The position numbers and the translations under genes are program-made. A stretch of DNA of 64,000 bases from Fusobacterium nucleatum_L (lineage in GTDB: Bacteria; Fusobacteriota; Fusobacteriia; Fusobacteriales; Fusobacteriaceae): NCBI RefSeq assembly GCF_050231725.1, contig NZ_CP077172.1:620001-684000 (forward strand), given 5' to 3'. Under the pieces are notes generated by a model, which had not been told where the DNA came from, ran no database searches, and saw only the letters and a program-made list of their open reading frames with translations. This document shows positions 56,259 to 64,000 of the stretch, piece by piece (the stretch's first letter is position 1; the number at the start of each line of letters is the position of its first letter).

Positions 56259-56297
56259 TCTTAAATTTTAAATAAATATTTCTTTATTTCTAATTTT

Positions 56298-56331
56298 AAA
56301 TAGCAAGAGATGTATATCTCTTGCTATTTTA
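56298..56331 (+). terminator. Intrinsic terminator after the AGCS symporter gene
   Basis: AAATAGCAAGAGA (56298-56310) pairs with TCTCTTGCTATTT (56317-56329), 6-base loop, T-rich tail. Confidence 0.85.
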
Positions 56332-56394
56332 TATTAATTAATTATATTACCACATTTAAATATAAATCATCTCATTTTAAAACAATATATATTA

Positions 56395-56423
56395 TTGACA
56401 TACTAATTTTATAGATATATAAT
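56395..56423 (+). promoter_or_regulatory. Promoter of the threonine ammonia-lyase gene
   Basis: TTGACA (56395-56400), 17-base spacer, TATAAT (56418-56423). Both boxes are perfect, 49 bases before the ATG. No attenuator or T-box is seen in the leader. Confidence 0.85.
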
Positions 56424-56471
56424 TCAAATATAGGAAGAAACTATTTTATTTTAAAAATTTAAGGAGGCTAT

Positions 56472-57686
56472 ATGGCTATGTTAGAAGCTTTTATAAAAGC
56501 AAAAGAAAGATTGTCTAAAGTACTTTTAGAAACAAATTTAATTTACAGTCCTATATTCTCAAAAGAATCTGAAAATGAAGTATATCTTAAACCAGAAAAT
56601 TTGCAAAAAACAGGTTCATTTAAAATAAGAGGAGCATATAACAAAATTGCTAACCTAAGTGATACAGAAAAGAAAAGAGGTGTAATTGCCTCATCTGCTG
56701 GAAACCATGCTCAAGGAGTTGCTTATGCTGCTAAGGAAGCTGGAATAAAAGCAGTCATTGTAATGCCAAAATCTACTCCTCTTATAAAAGTTGAATCAAC
56801 TAAACAATATGGTGCCGAAGTTGTTTTGTATGGTGATGTCTATGACGATGCTTTTAAAAAGTCCAAAGAATTAGAAGAAGAAGAATCTTATGTTTTTGTA
56901 CATCCTTTTAATGATAAAGATGTCTTATGTGGACAAGGAACTATCGCCTTAGAAATTTTAGAAGAACTACCTAAAACTGATATTATACTTGTTCCTATCG
57001 GTGGGGGTGGTTTAATTTCAGGTATAGCTTGTGCTGCAAAGATTTTAAAACCTGAAATCAAAATTATTGGTGTAGAGCCAGAAGGAGCAGCATCAGCTTA
57101 CGAAGCTATAAAGGCAGATAAAATTGTCGAATTAAGTGAAGCTAATACAATAGCTGATGGAACTGCTGTAAAAAAAATAGGTAATTTAAACTTTGAATAT
57201 ATAAAAAAATATGTAGATGAAATCATAACTGTATCTGATTATGAATTAATGGAGGCATTTCTATTACTGGTAGAAAAACATAAAATTATTGCAGAAAATT
57301 CTGGAATACTTTCAGTTGCTGCTACAAAAAAATTAAAAGAAAAAAATAAAAAAATTGTCTCTGTCATAAGTGGTGGTAATATAGATGTTTTAATGATCTC
57401 ATCTATGATTAATAAGGGACTTGTCAGAAGAGATAGAATTTTTAATTTCTCTGTAAATATATTAGACAAGCCCGGAGAATTAGCAAAAGTTGTAGATTTA
57501 ATTGCTGAGCAAGGCGCTAATGTGATAAAACTTGAACACAATCAATTTAAAAATCTATCAAGATTTAAGGATGTAGAGCTACAAATTACAGTTGAAACTA
57601 ATGGTGGTGAACATATTAAAAATTTAACTCAAGCCTTTGAAGAAAAAGGCTACGAAATAATTAAAATTAAATCTAAAATAATTTAA
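56472..57686 (+). CDS. ilvA: Threonine ammonia-lyase (threonine dehydratase), with C-terminal ACT-like domain
   Basis: PLP enzyme turning threonine into 2-oxobutanoate and ammonia. 404 residues. KTGSFKIRGAYNKI near 52 holds the PLP lysine, SSAGNHAQGVAYAA near 77, and the glycine loop IPIGGGGLISG-type near 178 is present. The last 80 residues (RDRIFNFSVNILDKPGEL...) are an ACT-like regulatory domain, one copy, as in catabolic or compact forms. In Fusobacterium threonine fermentation is likely, but biosynthetic use is possible. No isoleucine pathway genes are nearby. AAGGAGGC precedes the ATG. Confidence 0.92.
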   Translation: MAMLEAFIKAKERLSKVLLETNLIYSPIFSKESENEVYLKPENLQKTGSFKIRGAYNKIANLSDTEKKRGVIASSAGNHAQGVAYAAKEAGIKAVIVMPKSTPLIKVESTKQYGAEVVLYGDVYDDAFKKSKELEEEESYVFVHPFNDKDVLCGQGTIALEILEELPKTDIILVPIGGGGLISGIACAAKILKPEIKIIGVEPEGAASAYEAIKADKIVELSEANTIADGTAVKKIGNLNFEYIKKYVDEIITVSDYELMEAFLLLVEKHKIIAENSGILSVAATKKLKEKNKKIVSVISGGNIDVLMISSMINKGLVRRDRIFNFSVNILDKPGELAKVVDLIAEQGANVIKLEHNQFKNLSRFKDVELQITVETNGGEHIKNLTQAFEEKGYEIIKIKSKII

Positions 57687-57693
57687 ATTTTTA

Positions 57694-57724
57694 AGAGCTG
57701 TTGTCAATATTTTACAACAGCTCT
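57694..57724. terminator. Hairpin between convergent ilvA and mtnK
   Basis: AGAGCTGTTGT (57694-57704) and ACAACAGCTCT (57714-57724), 9-base loop. T runs are short, so termination strength is uncertain. Confidence 0.6.
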
Positions 57725-57729
57725 CTCTA

Positions 57730-58890
57730 TTAGTTTGTATTATTCATTATCATTAGTATAGCTTGATTAATAAGTTCTCTTTCAAATTGTAATTTTTTTT
57801 CAGAACTTTCTAAACTAGTAAGTCCTAAAACTTTTGCATCTCCAACTGTCCTACGTATTATCTCTGTCCCTGCATAAGCCAAAGAGTCTTTTACAATATT
57901 TTCAATGTAGTGATCTCTAAATTTCTCATTTTTAAGTAATTTATCATTTGAATATTTTTCCCATAATAGCTTACATTTTTCAGAAAATAAGTTAGGAATA
58001 TCAAAAATACATTTTTCTAACCAATTTATAAATTTTTCTTTTTTTTCATTTTCTTCCATAAAAAATTTAGCTCTATATAGAGGAAAATATAAATTTCCTA
58101 TTACATTTCCAACATCATAAGCCATTGGTCCATAAAATGAAAACTCAGGATCTATAATTTTTATTCCTTTTTCATTTATAAAAATTGAGCCAGAATGTAA
58201 GTCACCGTGTATCAATGATTGAGAATAATTCATAAATTTTTCTCTTAACTTTAAAATAGCAAAATGTAAATCCTGATTCTCATATAAAACTTTTTCTACA
58301 AACTCTTCATTTCCAGGAGTTATAATATTTCTATTTCTATTATTATCATATGGTTCTGTAAAAACCAAACATTCACTAATATCACATAATTCTGGATTAA
58401 TAAATTCTTTTACATTTTTTTTCTTTTCAAACTTATTCATAAATAAATCTGTTGTTAAAAGTAATGTTTTAGATAAGAATTCTGAAATATTATTGGCTAA
58501 ATTTGGAAATATTTTTCCTGCTAGAAGTTCTGTCCTTAAATTTTTATATTCTGAAATATCTTCCATCGCTAATACACACATAATTTCATCATATAAATAT
58601 ACTTTAGGGACAAAATTGGGAGCTAAATCATTTTCAATTTTCAAAATATTTGCTTCAATTTTACTTCTTGACAAATCCAAAGGTCTACCTGATGAACGAA
58701 GCAATTTATCTGCTTGTTTTAAAACAATAGATTTTCCATTAATTTTATCCTCTACTTTAAAAATATAATTTATATTACCATCTCCAATTTCTTTAGCAGT
58801 TAAATCTGAATTTTCCGAAAAAAGCTTTTTTTCTCTTACATAAGAAAGAACTTCTTCACAATCTAATAAAAAATGTTCTTGATATTTCAT
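57730..58890 (-). CDS. mtnK: S-methyl-5-thioribose kinase
   Basis: Phosphorylates 5-methylthioribose (and possibly 5-deoxyribose) in salvage of methylthioadenosine. 386 residues. EIGDGNINYIFKV near 36-48 is the nucleotide loop, SLIHGDLHSGSIFIN near 235 has the catalytic Asp, and KIIDPEFSFYGPMAYDVGN near 254 the metal-binding Asp, all typical of MtnK. It is the last gene of the operon, following mtnA by 13 bases. Confidence 0.93.
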   Translation of the reverse strand: MKYQEHFLLDCEEVLSYVREKKLFSENSDLTAKEIGDGNINYIFKVEDKINGKSIVLKQADKLLRSSGRPLDLSRSKIEANILKIENDLAPNFVPKVYLYDEIMCVLAMEDISEYKNLRTELLAGKIFPNLANNISEFLSKTLLLTTDLFMNKFEKKKNVKEFINPELCDISECLVFTEPYDNNRNRNIITPGNEEFVEKVLYENQDLHFAILKLREKFMNYSQSLIHGDLHSGSIFINEKGIKIIDPEFSFYGPMAYDVGNVIGNLYFPLYRAKFFMEENEKKEKFINWLEKCIFDIPNLFSEKCKLLWEKYSNDKLLKNEKFRDHYIENIVKDSLAYAGTEIIRRTVGDAKVLGLTSLESSEKKLQFERELINQAILMIMNNTN

Positions 58891-58903
58891 ACTATCCCTC
58901 CAT

Positions 58904-59953
58904 TTAATAATATTGTTCTACATCACCTTTGTAATATTCATCTAAATTATAAGGAGAAAAAATTTTCTTATCAGTAACAACTCCATTTACAAGATATGGA
59001 GGAGTAATATCAAAAGCAGGATAATAAGCTTCAACTCCATCTAAAGTATTTTTTAAACCATTAAATTCAAGAACTTCATTTGGATTTCTTTCTTCTATAA
59101 CAATGTCTTTTTTTAATTTATCAGCATCTGGTATACCTGTCACAAAATATGGTATTCCAAAATCTTTACAAAGAATAGCAATTTGTAAAGTTCCTACTTT
59201 ATTAACAATATTTCCATCCATACATATAGTATCAGCTGCTGATGTAAATAAATCTATTTTTTTTTGTGATATTGTCCAAGCAACCATATTATCTGTTATA
59301 ACAGTAGTTTTAAACCCTTGTTCTTTTAAAACACTAGCAGTTAGCCTAGCTCCTTGTAAATAAGGTCTAGTTTCTGGGCAGAAAAATTCAATATCTTTAT
59401 TTTGATTTTTTATCTCTCGTCCCATACACCCCACAATAGTTTCCCCAAAACATTGTGTCAAAACTTTCCCTTTTTTAGGAAATAAACTTACTAAATTTTT
59501 TGCAACCATACTCATTCTTCTGTAACGTCTTTCTAAAGAATCATAAGTTCTCTGAAAAATAGCTTCTACTGGACTTTTATTTTCAGCAATAGCTTGTTTT
59601 GCTACCTCTAAACAAGACTCTGTGATTAATTTCATTCTATTAATAGTTGTTGGTCTTGCTGTTGAAATATCATAAGAGGCTTTTTCTAAAAATTTAATTT
59701 GTTCCTCTTTACTTAAATTTTCTGACTGATATGCTGCTAAAGCCATTCCCATACCAGCTGCTGTGTAAGGTCCTGCACTTTGGGTTACCATATCAGCAAT
59801 AGCTTGCCTAACCTCTAAATAACTTACACAAGTTACAAATTTAATTTTATGCGGATATACTCTTCTATCTAAAATCTTAACTTTACCATCTTGATACCAA
59901 GCTACATTTTCATATTGTAATAAAAAAGCTAATCCTTCATCCATTCTTTGCAT
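58904..59953 (-). CDS. mtnA: S-methyl-5-thioribose-1-phosphate isomerase-like protein
   Basis: A 349-residue member of the MtnA/eIF2B-like family, which isomerises methylthioribose 1-phosphate to the ribulose form. VLTQCFGE near 165 holds the catalytic Cys, ITDNM near 223 the catalytic Asp, and CMDGNIVNKVGTLQIA near 245 the usual late motif. The canonical N-terminal RGAPAIG stretch is replaced by TQSAGPYTAAGMGMA near 55. This divergent type is paired with mtnK here. It may work on 5-deoxyribose 1-phosphate as well. Confidence 0.88.
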   Translation of the reverse strand: MQRMDEGLAFLLQYENVAWYQDGKVKILDRRVYPHKIKFVTCVSYLEVRQAIADMVTQSAGPYTAAGMGMALAAYQSENLSKEEQIKFLEKASYDISTARPTTINRMKLITESCLEVAKQAIAENKSPVEAIFQRTYDSLERRYRRMSMVAKNLVSLFPKKGKVLTQCFGETIVGCMGREIKNQNKDIEFFCPETRPYLQGARLTASVLKEQGFKTTVITDNMVAWTISQKKIDLFTSAADTICMDGNIVNKVGTLQIAILCKDFGIPYFVTGIPDADKLKKDIVIEERNPNEVLEFNGLKNTLDGVEAYYPAFDITPPYLVNGVVTDKKIFSPYNLDEYYKGDVEQYY

Positions 59954-59971
59954 TTTAAAATCCTTTCTTTT

Positions 59972-61282
59972 TCACAATTTTATACATTCATTTTTTTCTT
60001 TAAATTTTGGTATACCTATAATAATAGCTAATGTTCCCATAATTATCATAAACATAGAATACCAAGAATAAGGAACAATACTTACAGGAGATATTTGTGC
60101 CATTGCAGCAGCAACCAATATTTGTCCAGCATAAGGCATCAAACCTTGGAAACCTGAAGAAAATATATCTAAAAGCCCTGCTACTCTTCTTCTATCAACA
60201 GAAAATTTGTCAGCTATATCTTTTGCTAAAGGTCCAGCTGTGATAATAGAAACTGTGTTGTTAGTTGTTGCTAAGCATAGTAAACTAACTAATATTGATA
60301 TTCCAAATTCTGCTCCCTTTTTTGATTTGATTTTTTCTGTTAAATTTTCAAGTAAATAGTCTATTCCACCTAAATATTCCATTATAGCTACAACTCCACC
60401 AACTACTAAGGCAATAATCGCCATATTTTCCATCCAACCCATACCTCTTTGAACTACTGAAAAAATCTCAATAAAAGTAAATGAATTATTAAATAAACCA
60501 ATTATTAGTCCAAGTATAACTCCTATTGTTAATACAATCATTACATTTATTCCAATTAGAGCTAAAACTATTATAGATACATAGGGAACTAAATTTAATA
60601 AATTATACTCATAAACTGCTCCTTCTACTCCTTCTCCACCAATAAAACTTAACACCACTATATTTAATATTACAGCAGGAAGTACAATTAAAAAATTTAC
60701 TCTAAATTTATCTTTCATTTCAACTTCCTGTGTTCTAGTTGCTGCTATTGTAGTATCAGAAATAAAAGATAGATTATCTCCAAACATTGCTCCTCCAACA
60801 ACAACTCCACAAACAAGTGGTAAACTTATACCAGTTTCAGTTGCAATACCTACAGCAATTGGAGTTAAAGCTGATACAGTCCCCATTGAAGTTCCCATTG
60901 CAAAACTTAAGATACAACCTATTATAAATAAACCAGGAAGTAACATTTTTAATGGCAAAAGTGTAAGTCCTAAATTTACCATAGATTTTACTGCTCCCAT
61001 AGCGTCAGCAACAGAATAAAAAGCTCCAGCCAATAAAAATATAATCACTAATAACATAAGAGTTGAATCACTAGCACCTTTACAAAAAATTTCAACTTTT
61101 TGCTCAAAACTTATTTTTTCCTTATTTGGATTATTAAAACACAAAGCAATAGCCACTGTTATTGTAAAGGCAACAAGTAAAGGCATATTATCAATTTTAT
61201 CTGTAAATAGTCCAGTACTTGCATAAATCAATAAAAATATTAACAATGGAACCAAACCTAAAAAACTTCCTTTTTTCTTCAT
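59972..61282 (-). CDS. NhaC-type Na+/H+ antiporter family transporter
   Basis: Inner-membrane protein of 436 residues with about 11-12 helices, of the NhaC/ion transporter superfamily. FAMGTSMGTVSALTPIAVGIA near 127-147, GGAMFGDNLSFISDTTIAATRT near 164-185 and FSSGFQGLMPYAGQ near 371 are the conserved stretches. Members in salvage operons often move methylthioribose, methylthioadenosine or related compounds rather than protons alone. Here its place between mtnA and an alcohol dehydrogenase gene suggests substrate uptake or product export. Confidence 0.85.
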   Translation of the reverse strand: MKKKGSFLGLVPLLIFLLIYASTGLFTDKIDNMPLLVAFTITVAIALCFNNPNKEKISFEQKVEIFCKGASDSTLMLLVIIFLLAGAFYSVADAMGAVKSMVNLGLTLLPLKMLLPGLFIIGCILSFAMGTSMGTVSALTPIAVGIATETGISLPLVCGVVVGGAMFGDNLSFISDTTIAATRTQEVEMKDKFRVNFLIVLPAVILNIVVLSFIGGEGVEGAVYEYNLLNLVPYVSIIVLALIGINVMIVLTIGVILGLIIGLFNNSFTFIEIFSVVQRGMGWMENMAIIALVVGGVVAIMEYLGGIDYLLENLTEKIKSKKGAEFGISILVSLLCLATTNNTVSIITAGPLAKDIADKFSVDRRRVAGLLDIFSSGFQGLMPYAGQILVAAAMAQISPVSIVPYSWYSMFMIIMGTLAIIIGIPKFKEKNECIKL

Positions 61283-61294
61283 AAATAGTCCTCC

Positions 61295-62452
61295 TTATTT
61301 AACTAAATTCAAAATATTAACAATATCTTGTTTATTTAATTGCATAAATCTACCAAGTGTTTCAGAGTTTCCTAGTGCTTTTTCAGCCATTAAAGAAAAG
61401 TATTCATTTGTTATTCCATAATCTGATAATCTTAATTTTATTCCTAAACTTTCAAAAAATTCTTTTAATTTATTTATCCCTTCATCTATGTTTATAGTAT
61501 TAAAAACCTCTTTAAAAAACTTTTCAAATAACTGAGGACGAATATTTTTTGTATATTCCATCCAAGCAGGAAAAATAATTGCCATACCAATACCATGAGT
61601 CAAATCATATATTCCACTTATTTCATGTTCAATTCGATGAGAAGCCCAATCTGCAACTCTTCCACAAGCAATTATTCCATTATGTGCCATAGTTGCTGCC
61701 CACATAATTTGTGAACAATAATTATAATTTTTTCTATCTTTCATAAGAAGAGGTCCATACTTTACTACAGTTCTCATAGTAGCTTCAATTAATGAATCAC
61801 TTAAATCTGTATCTATTGATTTTGTAAAATATCTTTCCATCAAATGTGATAAAATATCTACAATTCCAGCAGCCATTAATCTATCTGGAATTGTATAACA
61901 AACTTCAGGATTTAATATTGAAAATTTTGGAAAATTAACTTCTGTATCACAAACAGCTTTTTGTTTTTTATTTTCATCTGTTATAATAGAACTTTCAGAC
62001 ATTTCAGACCCAGCCCCTGGAATAGTTAAAACAATTCCTATTCCTAATGTATCTTGAGGAATTCTTTTATCCGTAAAAAAGTCCCAAACATCTCCATCAT
62101 CAATGGCTCCAAGTGAAATTGCTTTAGCTGAGTCAATGACACTTGCTCCTCCAACAGCTAAAATAAAAGTAATATTTTCTTCTTTACAAATTTTAATTCC
62201 TTCATAAACTAAAGATAACCTAGGATTAGGAACAACACCTCCAAGTTCTATAAATTCAATATTAAATTCTTTTAATGAAGAGGTAACTTTTTGGTAAATA
62301 CCAAGTTTTTTTATTAATTCTCCATTCGCTTCATAATGCAAGAGAACTTTAGGAGTTTTTTTTGAAAAAATTTTAATATTTTTGCCAATTTCACTAAAAC
62401 TATCTTTTCCAAAAATAATTTTAGTATCATTTTTATAGTTAAAATTATCCAT
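61295..62452 (-). CDS. Iron-containing alcohol dehydrogenase
   Basis: A 385-residue group III alcohol dehydrogenase of the YqhD/BdhA type. GGASVIDSAKAISLG near 101-115 binds NAD(P)H. GIVDILSHLMERYF near 196 with Asp and His, and the later His residues in SHRIEHEISGIYDLTHGIGMA near 268-288, form the metal site. It is the first gene of the mtnK-mtnA operon, whose carbon skeleton could yield acetaldehyde or methylthioacetaldehyde after aldol cleavage. Reduction of that aldehyde is a plausible role, inferred from context. Confidence 0.9.
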   Translation of the reverse strand: MDNFNYKNDTKIIFGKDSFSEIGKNIKIFSKKTPKVLLHYEANGELIKKLGIYQKVTSSLKEFNIEFIELGGVVPNPRLSLVYEGIKICKEENITFILAVGGASVIDSAKAISLGAIDDGDVWDFFTDKRIPQDTLGIGIVLTIPGAGSEMSESSIITDENKKQKAVCDTEVNFPKFSILNPEVCYTIPDRLMAAGIVDILSHLMERYFTKSIDTDLSDSLIEATMRTVVKYGPLLMKDRKNYNYCSQIMWAATMAHNGIIACGRVADWASHRIEHEISGIYDLTHGIGMAIIFPAWMEYTKNIRPQLFEKFFKEVFNTINIDEGINKLKEFFESLGIKLRLSDYGITNEYFSLMAEKALGNSETLGRFMQLNKQDIVNILNLVK

Positions 62453-62544
62453 AGTACCATCTCCTTTAAAAACATATACTATTAAAACATTTTGTTTTCT
62501 TATTATATTTATATATAAAATTTATGAAAATGTAAAGCTTATTA

Positions 62545-62572
62545 AAAAAAACTGTACATTAACAGTTTTTTT
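62545..62572. promoter_or_regulatory. Inverted repeat in the mtn operon / MocR divergent region
   Basis: AAAAAAACTGT (62545-62555) and ACAGTTTTTTT (62562-62572) with a 6-base centre. The position between the divergent genes suits the operator of the MocR regulator; a weak -35-like TTTACA on the minus strand lies next to it. Confidence 0.45.
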
Positions 62573-62628
62573 AAAATACTTGTTTTATTTTTTTTTAATA
62601 GTAAACTATGAAGAAGAGGAGGAATATA

Positions 62629-64000
62629 ATGAAGTATGAAGAAATTATCCAAGATATAAAAGTTAAAATTATCCAAGGTTACTGGAAATCAGATGATAAA
62701 CTTCCATCTTTAAGACAATTAGCTAGAAAATATAAAACCTCAAGCAATACTATTGCCTTTGCTTTTCGTATATTAAGAGATGAGGGATATATTTTTTCTA
62801 TTCCTGCAGTTGGCTATTTTATAAAAAAGAGAAATGATTTTCAAATAAGTAAACAAGTTAAAACTATCTTAAAAAGTTATTATGATACTGAAAATAAAAA
62901 TGATAATCTAATTAATTTTACAAGCACTGATTTACTTTCCAAATACATAAACAACAATTTTATATCTCATCTTTTTGAAATACAGAAAAAAATTTTTAAT
63001 CAAAACGGAGCTCTAGAAAATATTGAAAATAAATTTTCATTAATTTCTTGTATTTCTAATCTTTTAGAAGAAGATGAAATTTTTACTTTGGATGAAAATA
63101 TGATTATTACTTCAAGTTCCCAATTAAGTATTGAAATGATTATTAGATTGTTTTCAAATAAAAATAAATTGACAATAGCACTTTCAGATCCAAGTCACTA
63201 TAGCGTAATTAATATTTTAGAGAAAATCGTCAATCTTCGTGGAGTACATCTTTTAGATGATGGATGGGACTTTAAAGATTTTGAAAACATACTATCATTA
63301 GAAAAAATAGATTTAGTTTATGTAACTCCTAATTTTCACGATCCCTCTGGTGTATGCTGGTCTGAGGAAAAAAAATTTACCTTTTAGAATTAGCTGAAAA
63401 ATTTGACTTTTATATAATTGAAGAAGATAACTACTCACCTTTATCTTATAATAAAAAGTATCTTTCATTTAAAAGTTTAGAAAGAATAGGAAAAGAACGA
63501 ATTTTCTATATAAGAGATTTTTCAACACTTTTAGGCTCTTTTTTAGGCTTAACTTGTGTAATTGTCCCACCAAAACTTAAAGATAAATTTCTAATGGAAA
63601 AAATTGCTTTTTCTATTATACCTTCTCAAATTCAACAAAATATGTTAGAAACTTTTATAAATAAAGGCTACTTTCTATTCTTTTTAAATAAGCTAAAAAA
63701 TATTTTAAACAATAGATTAAATTATCTAGTAAATGAACTAAAGAATATAGCTGAATTAAAAATTATGCATCAACCTGAAGGAGGCTTTTTTATATGGATT
63801 AAGTTAAATCAACAAATAGATGAGGATATATTTTATGAATTATGTAAAAAGAACGGTCTTCTGATTCTTCCTGGATATATCTTCTATAAAGATAATAGAA
63901 ATAATGGTAAATTTAGAATATCATTTGCTTCAACTTCACTTTATGAAATAGAAATTGGAATAAAAAAGATTAAAAAAATAATATCTTATTTAAAAGAAAT
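62629..64000 (+). pseudogene. MocR-type (GntR/aminotransferase) regulator, interrupted by a frameshift
   Basis: The N-terminus (MKYEEIIQDIKVKIIQGYWK, then KLPSLRQLARKYKTSSNTI) is a GntR winged helix; the rest is an aminotransferase-like domain (VTPNFHDPSGVCWS is the family PxxxxPTG block). At about 63374 the frame ends after a run of eight A. Adding one A restores IYLLELAEKFDFYIIEEDNYSP and the frame stays open to the window edge, including FSTLLGSFLGL and GFFIWIKL. The PLP lysine expected in the FST/S-K-x-L block appears replaced (RDFSTLLGS). The start at 62629 is set by AGGAGG; the frame opens seven codons earlier. A real frameshift, slippage or a sequencing error are all possible. Confidence 0.78.

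Overview
This window looks like chromosomal DNA of a Fusobacterium species, most likely the F. nucleatum group. The coding sequence is very AT-rich. The genes include citrate lyase with a 2-hydroxycarboxylate symporter, a large autotransporter, glutaminase with an AGCS symporter, and a methylthioribose salvage operon. A complete 16S-23S-5S rRNA operon without spacer tRNAs is present. The species assignment is inference from gene content; no database comparison was possible.

Layout. Positions 1-3000 (minus strand) hold the 5' part of prfB with a +1 programmed frameshift site, acpS, tatD and a DUF4143-type ATPase. Positions 3.2-11.3 kb (minus) form a long membrane operon: a DUF2318 membrane protein, three FtsX-like permeases, two ABC ATPases, an FMN-binding lipoprotein, a DUF4418 protein and an exported ABM-domain protein. 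It resembles the ABC part of p19/Ftr1-type iron uptake clusters. Positions 11.5-17 kb (plus) hold an SseB-like protein and a five-gene peptide/nickel-type ABC importer. Positions 17.1-23.3 kb (minus) are housekeeping: rpmF, ychF, tpiA, a comF homologue, yraN, rnhB, an rluD-type synthase and ybaK. Positions 23.5-30 kb (plus) are a citrate fermentation cluster.

Positions 30-36.4 kb are accessory in character. A cobalamin riboswitch with its own promoter and terminator leads into an autotransporter gene. Next comes a three-gene dynamin-like GTPase cassette bounded by 29-bp direct repeats. Its promoter has a run of nine G between the -35 and -10 boxes, the architecture of a phase-variable switch. 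A RelE-type toxin with a broken antitoxin gene lies directly upstream. This repeat-bounded, apparently phase-variable cassette is the best candidate here for an undescribed system, possibly defence-related, but function is not shown by sequence.

Positions 36.6-45.7 kb (minus) hold dnaE, an acetyltransferase, a large unknown protein, a SNF2 helicase and an MBL-fold hydrolase. The rRNA operon follows (45.8-50.75 kb, minus), then a small acetyltransferase, rpsP-ffh-ylxM, and glsA with an AGCS symporter and threonine ammonia-lyase (53.9-57.7 kb, plus). The right end has a mtnK-mtnA-NhaC-type transporter-alcohol dehydrogenase operon (minus) and a divergent MocR-type regulator gene interrupted by a frameshift in an A8 tract; it runs off the window.
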